From NCBI RefSeq assembly GCF_002750855.1, contig NZ_NWUC01000003.1, positions 372,001 to 436,000 of the forward strand: a stretch of DNA of 64,000 nt, given 5' to 3'. The stretch comes from Neopararhizobium haloflavum (GTDB lineage Bacteria; Pseudomonadota; Alphaproteobacteria; Rhizobiales; Rhizobiaceae). Below are positions 62,156-64,000 of the stretch, one piece after another. Made by a program: the position numbers and the translations under genes. Position 1 is the first letter of the stretch; every line of letters begins with the position of its first letter. The notes below the pieces were generated by a model that worked only from the letters and a program-made list of their open reading frames with translations, was not told the origin of the DNA and made no database searches.

Positions 62156-62183
62156 GTGTCAAAGGCGTGTCACTGCCGTGTCA
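62156..62183. repeat. Three GTGTCA direct repeats, 11-bp period, at the left end of the integrated element
   Basis: GTGTCA occurs at 62156-62161, 62167-62172 and 62178-62183, exactly 11 bases apart, each preceded by C (CC, GC, CC). One helical turn between copies places them on one face of DNA. They lie 49 bases after tRNA-Gly, and the last copy includes the integrase stop codon. Position and phasing fit arm-type sites of an integrase or sites of a recombination directionality factor. Confidence 0.65.
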
Positions 62184-63371
62184 CTTCCTCAATTGCGACC
62201 GTGCCGCCGCGACTTTCCGGTTGTGCTCGAGATCGTCGTTCCGGACATAGCCGAGCGTCGTTCGGGCGTTGGTATGGCCGGCCAGCTTGCGGGCCGAATC
62301 AAGGTCCATGGCCTCTTCGGTTTCCGAGATCGCGCCGGCGCGGCTGTCCATCGACCAGACATCGTTGGGGATCTCCGCTGCCGTCGCGATCTCGCGCCAG
62401 TCCGACGCATAATAGTTCTCGCGATAGGGAAGGCCGGTTTTTTCCGAGACGATGAGCGGGCCCATCTTCGGCAGATCGATTCGATCGAGCACCCACATGA
62501 CCAGCGGGCAGGCTTTGAGGTCGTGCCGCGTCGCCACCTTGTTTCGGCTGGTGTGCGGCACGGTCAGCACCAGGTCGGCCGAGAGATCGGCCACCGTCAC
62601 GCCGCGCCATTTCGTGCGGCCGCGCACGATCCCGCCCTCGTCGCCGCCAGCGACCGGCAACCACTCTCCGATGACATGGATGCGGCGAAGGGCCGTATCC
62701 CACTGGATGGCCTGCGTGAGGGCGATTGACGGCCGTTTGAGTTCGATCGCCTTCTCGCAGATAGCGCGGGCGTGGGCATACTCCATCTTCGATGCCCGGG
62801 CGCCGGGCGGGCAGAAGCGTATAAGCGACAGGATCTCGCGCGCCTGTCCGCAGCCGGCGAGCCGCTGCTCCGCGCCGTAGGACATGACCGACCGCAGCTT
62901 GCGGATCGCGCCATGGGCCCGCCGGATCTTGCCGTCCTTCGCCCATTCGCGATACCAGCGCCGAAAGTCGGCTCCGGTCAGCTTCACGATCAGACGCTTG
63001 CCAACCGTCCGGCTGATCAGGCGCAGCGATGGCTGGTAGTCGCGGATCTTGGTCGGGTGCTTCAGCGCCTGGTAGGGCGATTCCGCATCGGTCATGTAGA
63101 GTGTGATCAGCGAGCCGATCGTGCCGTCGTAGGCTGGTGTCGCCTCAAGCATCTCGAGGTCGGCGAGCAACTCGTCGGTCCATGCCTGGCAGATCCGGGC
63201 GATATCTTCATCCGTGCTGCCATCAGGGATGGCGCGTGCGGGCAGGGTCGAGGGCGCCTTGCGGCAGGCGCGTTTCGGATCCCAGTAATGGGCAAGGCTA
63301 CCGTTCGTCCGTTTTCGGTATTTGTAGCCGGGCCGATCTTTCCTATGGCTGGCTTTTCTATGACTGGTCAT
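62181..63371 (-). CDS. int: Tyrosine-family site-specific integrase
   Basis: A 396-residue recombinase that should insert and excise the element beside tRNA-Gly. An N-terminal arm-binding region (basic, about 1-60) and a core-binding domain (about 80-190) precede the catalytic domain: Arg in TALRRIHVIGEW (229 or 230), Lys278 in SRNKVATRHDL, MDSRAG with Arg344, LAGHTNART with His366 and nucleophile Tyr375 in TTLGYVR. The His of the usual H-x-x-R box is Met341 here. ATG 63371 (MTSHRKASHRKDRPGY) is used; it overlaps the upstream excisionase-like gene by 14 bases. The gene reads toward the tRNA, and its stop lies 75 bases from it. Confidence 0.92.
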   Translation of the reverse strand: MTSHRKASHRKDRPGYKYRKRTNGSLAHYWDPKRACRKAPSTLPARAIPDGSTDEDIARICQAWTDELLADLEMLEATPAYDGTIGSLITLYMTDAESPYQALKHPTKIRDYQPSLRLISRTVGKRLIVKLTGADFRRWYREWAKDGKIRRAHGAIRKLRSVMSYGAEQRLAGCGQAREILSLIRFCPPGARASKMEYAHARAICEKAIELKRPSIALTQAIQWDTALRRIHVIGEWLPVAGGDEGGIVRGRTKWRGVTVADLSADLVLTVPHTSRNKVATRHDLKACPLVMWVLDRIDLPKMGPLIVSEKTGLPYRENYYASDWREIATAAEIPNDVWSMDSRAGAISETEEAMDLDSARKLAGHTNARTTLGYVRNDDLEHNRKVAAARSQLRK

Positions 63372-63633
63372 CGAAGTTCTCATCTCCATCAAGTGCGGTG
63401 GCGACAGTGCCAACGCCCATAGAAGATGCGATCCCGGCGCGGCGGTCAAAGAAAAGCTCGACGGCCCGGCGATCGGTCTTGTTGATCAGATTGTCGCGCT
63501 GGGGGAACGCCCTGGTCGCCCGCAGGCGCTGCAGGGCGCGGTCTGACAGACCGAAATAGGCGCGAAGCTGATCGTCCGTCATGAACCGTGGAAACGCATG
63601 CTGCGCCTCGACTGCCTGCATAGCGTGCGCCAT
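63358..63633 (-). CDS. Small DNA-binding protein, excisionase-like
   Basis: A 91-residue protein with one winged-helix/MerR-like HTH: FMTDDQLRAYFGLSDRALQR, then LRATRAFPQRDN with the wing and DRRAVELFFDRRAG. This size and fold fit excisionases and similar directionality factors, and it sits directly upstream of the integrase with a 14-base overlap. The C-terminal 25 residues are acidic. Its ATG overlaps the stop of the preceding small gene (TGATG), so the three are translationally coupled. Excisionase activity is inferred from fold and place only. Confidence 0.65.
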   Translation of the reverse strand: MAHAMQAVEAQHAFPRFMTDDQLRAYFGLSDRALQRLRATRAFPQRDNLINKTDRRAVELFFDRRAGIASSMGVGTVATALDGDENFDDQS

Positions 63634-63839
63634 CAGCCCTTGCTCCTGCGCTGGCGATCGCGCACGGCCTCGGCCATCATGAGGATGGCGCTGTCGCTGA
63701 GACCGTCGAGCGTCTGCGTCTCGTCGCGCTGGTTGGCGGCGTGCTTGATGATGCGCCAGGCGCCGTCGTTCCAAGTCAGTTCGACCTGTTGGCCGTGCCT
63801 GGTCTCGCCGCAGCGATAGCTGAGGGTCCAAGGCGTCAT
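63633..63839 (-). CDS. Small protein of the integrated element, unknown function (68 aa)
   Basis: A 68-residue protein starting MTPWTLSYRCGETRHGQQ and ending RQRRSKG. I do not recognise a family. The first half looks like a small beta-sheet (YRCGETRHGQQVELTWNDGA, then WRIIKH), the second is helical (SDSAILMMAEAVRDRQRR). It is coupled at both ends: its ATG overlaps the previous stop (ATGA), and its stop overlaps the next ATG (TGATG). That packing is the main reason to call it real. Confidence 0.6.
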   Translation of the reverse strand: MTPWTLSYRCGETRHGQQVELTWNDGAWRIIKHAANQRDETQTLDGLSDSAILMMAEAVRDRQRRSKG

Positions 63840-64000
63840 AGCAGCGATCCTTTCCGCCGATCGGCGCAGTCCGGGCAGGTGTGGGTGTAGCTCTCATGCC
63901 GGCGGGCGCCAGCGATCTTCGGCGGCGCGCCGAACAAGTCGGCCGTTCCGTCGCCGCGCCTGGCGGCAGCGGCCGCCTCGACCTTGCGGATCTTCCAGCC
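63836..64000 (-). CDS. C-terminal part of a small CxxC protein of the integrated element (5' end outside window)
   Basis: The last 54 codons of a minus-strand gene that continues beyond the window. The fragment runs GWKIRKVEAAAARRGDGTAD, then LFGAPPKIAGARRHESYTHT, and CPDCADRRKGSLL before TGA at 63838-63836. CPDC could be half of a zinc site. Its stop overlaps the next ATG (ATGA). Family unknown. Confidence 0.55.
   Translation of the reverse strand, partial: GWKIRKVEAAAAARRGDGTADLFGAPPKIAGARRHESYTHTCPDCADRRKGSLL

Noticed and set aside
1-64000. CRISPR arrays, rRNA genes, IS elements, toxin-antitoxin or known defence systems
   Set aside because: No regularly spaced repeats, no rRNA motifs and no transposase or defence domain were found in any frame I judged real.

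Overview
The window is GC-rich chromosomal DNA from an alphaproteobacterium. It is almost certainly a member of the Rhizobiales (Hyphomicrobiales). The pointers are a bacterial phosphatidylcholine synthase with the Pcs-specific CDP-alcohol motif, an IalB-family periplasmic protein, an Omp25/31-type barrel, the dsbA / aroQ-accB-accC-aat gene order, the rne / amidase / PBP1A / prfB order, and an RNase E with an acidic S1 insertion and a C-terminal GWW motif. I cannot name the genus from sequence alone. Almost everything is core genome; I found no CRISPR array, insertion sequence, rRNA gene or toxin-antitoxin pair.

Layout. 1-5.5 kb: the tail of a membrane transporter, an alpha/beta hydrolase, moaA, a DUF971 protein, a GGDEF diguanylate cyclase and class I fumarase. 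5.5-6.0 kb: a gene-free stretch holding a 265-bp element bounded by 31-bp inverted repeats. 6-15.5 kb: an L,D-transpeptidase, gph, rpiA, a DUF2059 protein, a tandem DUF1428 gene with its own palindromic promoter, a translationally coupled gor/gamma-glutamylcyclotransferase pair, class II DAHP synthase and a FrnE-like oxidoreductase. 15.5-21 kb: a family 5 solute-binding protein, an IalB protein, hspQ, an AEC transporter and a UbiH-like hydroxylase. 21-28 kb: pcs, a quinone oxidoreductase, and a complete BMP/nucleoside-type ABC importer (ATPase, two permeases, binding protein) closed by a strong terminator.

28-33 kb: an RND efflux pump and its adaptor, divergent from a TetR regulator with a perfect 16-bp palindrome between them. 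33-38.7 kb: a patatin-like phospholipase, hisI, folE, an IscU-like scaffold, yidD, a DUF1508 mini-gene and thrS. 38.7-46.3 kb: an OmpA-like protein with a very long Pro/Glu/Ala spacer, then aat, accC, accB, aroQ, dsbA and an M48 protease, all on the minus strand. 46.5-57 kb: an aminotransferase, rne, the N-acetylmuramoyl-L-alanine amidase, PBP1A and prfB, whose programmed +1 frameshift site is plainly visible. 57-62 kb: nadK, tRNA-Thr, pssA, an Omp25/31-type barrel, a CsbD protein, an rRNA methyltransferase, tRNA-Tyr and tRNA-Gly.

62.1 kb to the end: the 3' end of tRNA-Gly is followed at once by three helically phased GTGTCA repeats and a tyrosine-integrase gene pointing toward the tRNA. Three very small, overlapping upstream genes follow, one of them excisionase-like. 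This is the left end of an integrated element whose other end lies outside the window, and it is the only clearly accessory region here. The most interesting other items are the 31-bp inverted-repeat element, the two candidate operators, and several disordered or acidic insertions in envelope and RNA-decay proteins.
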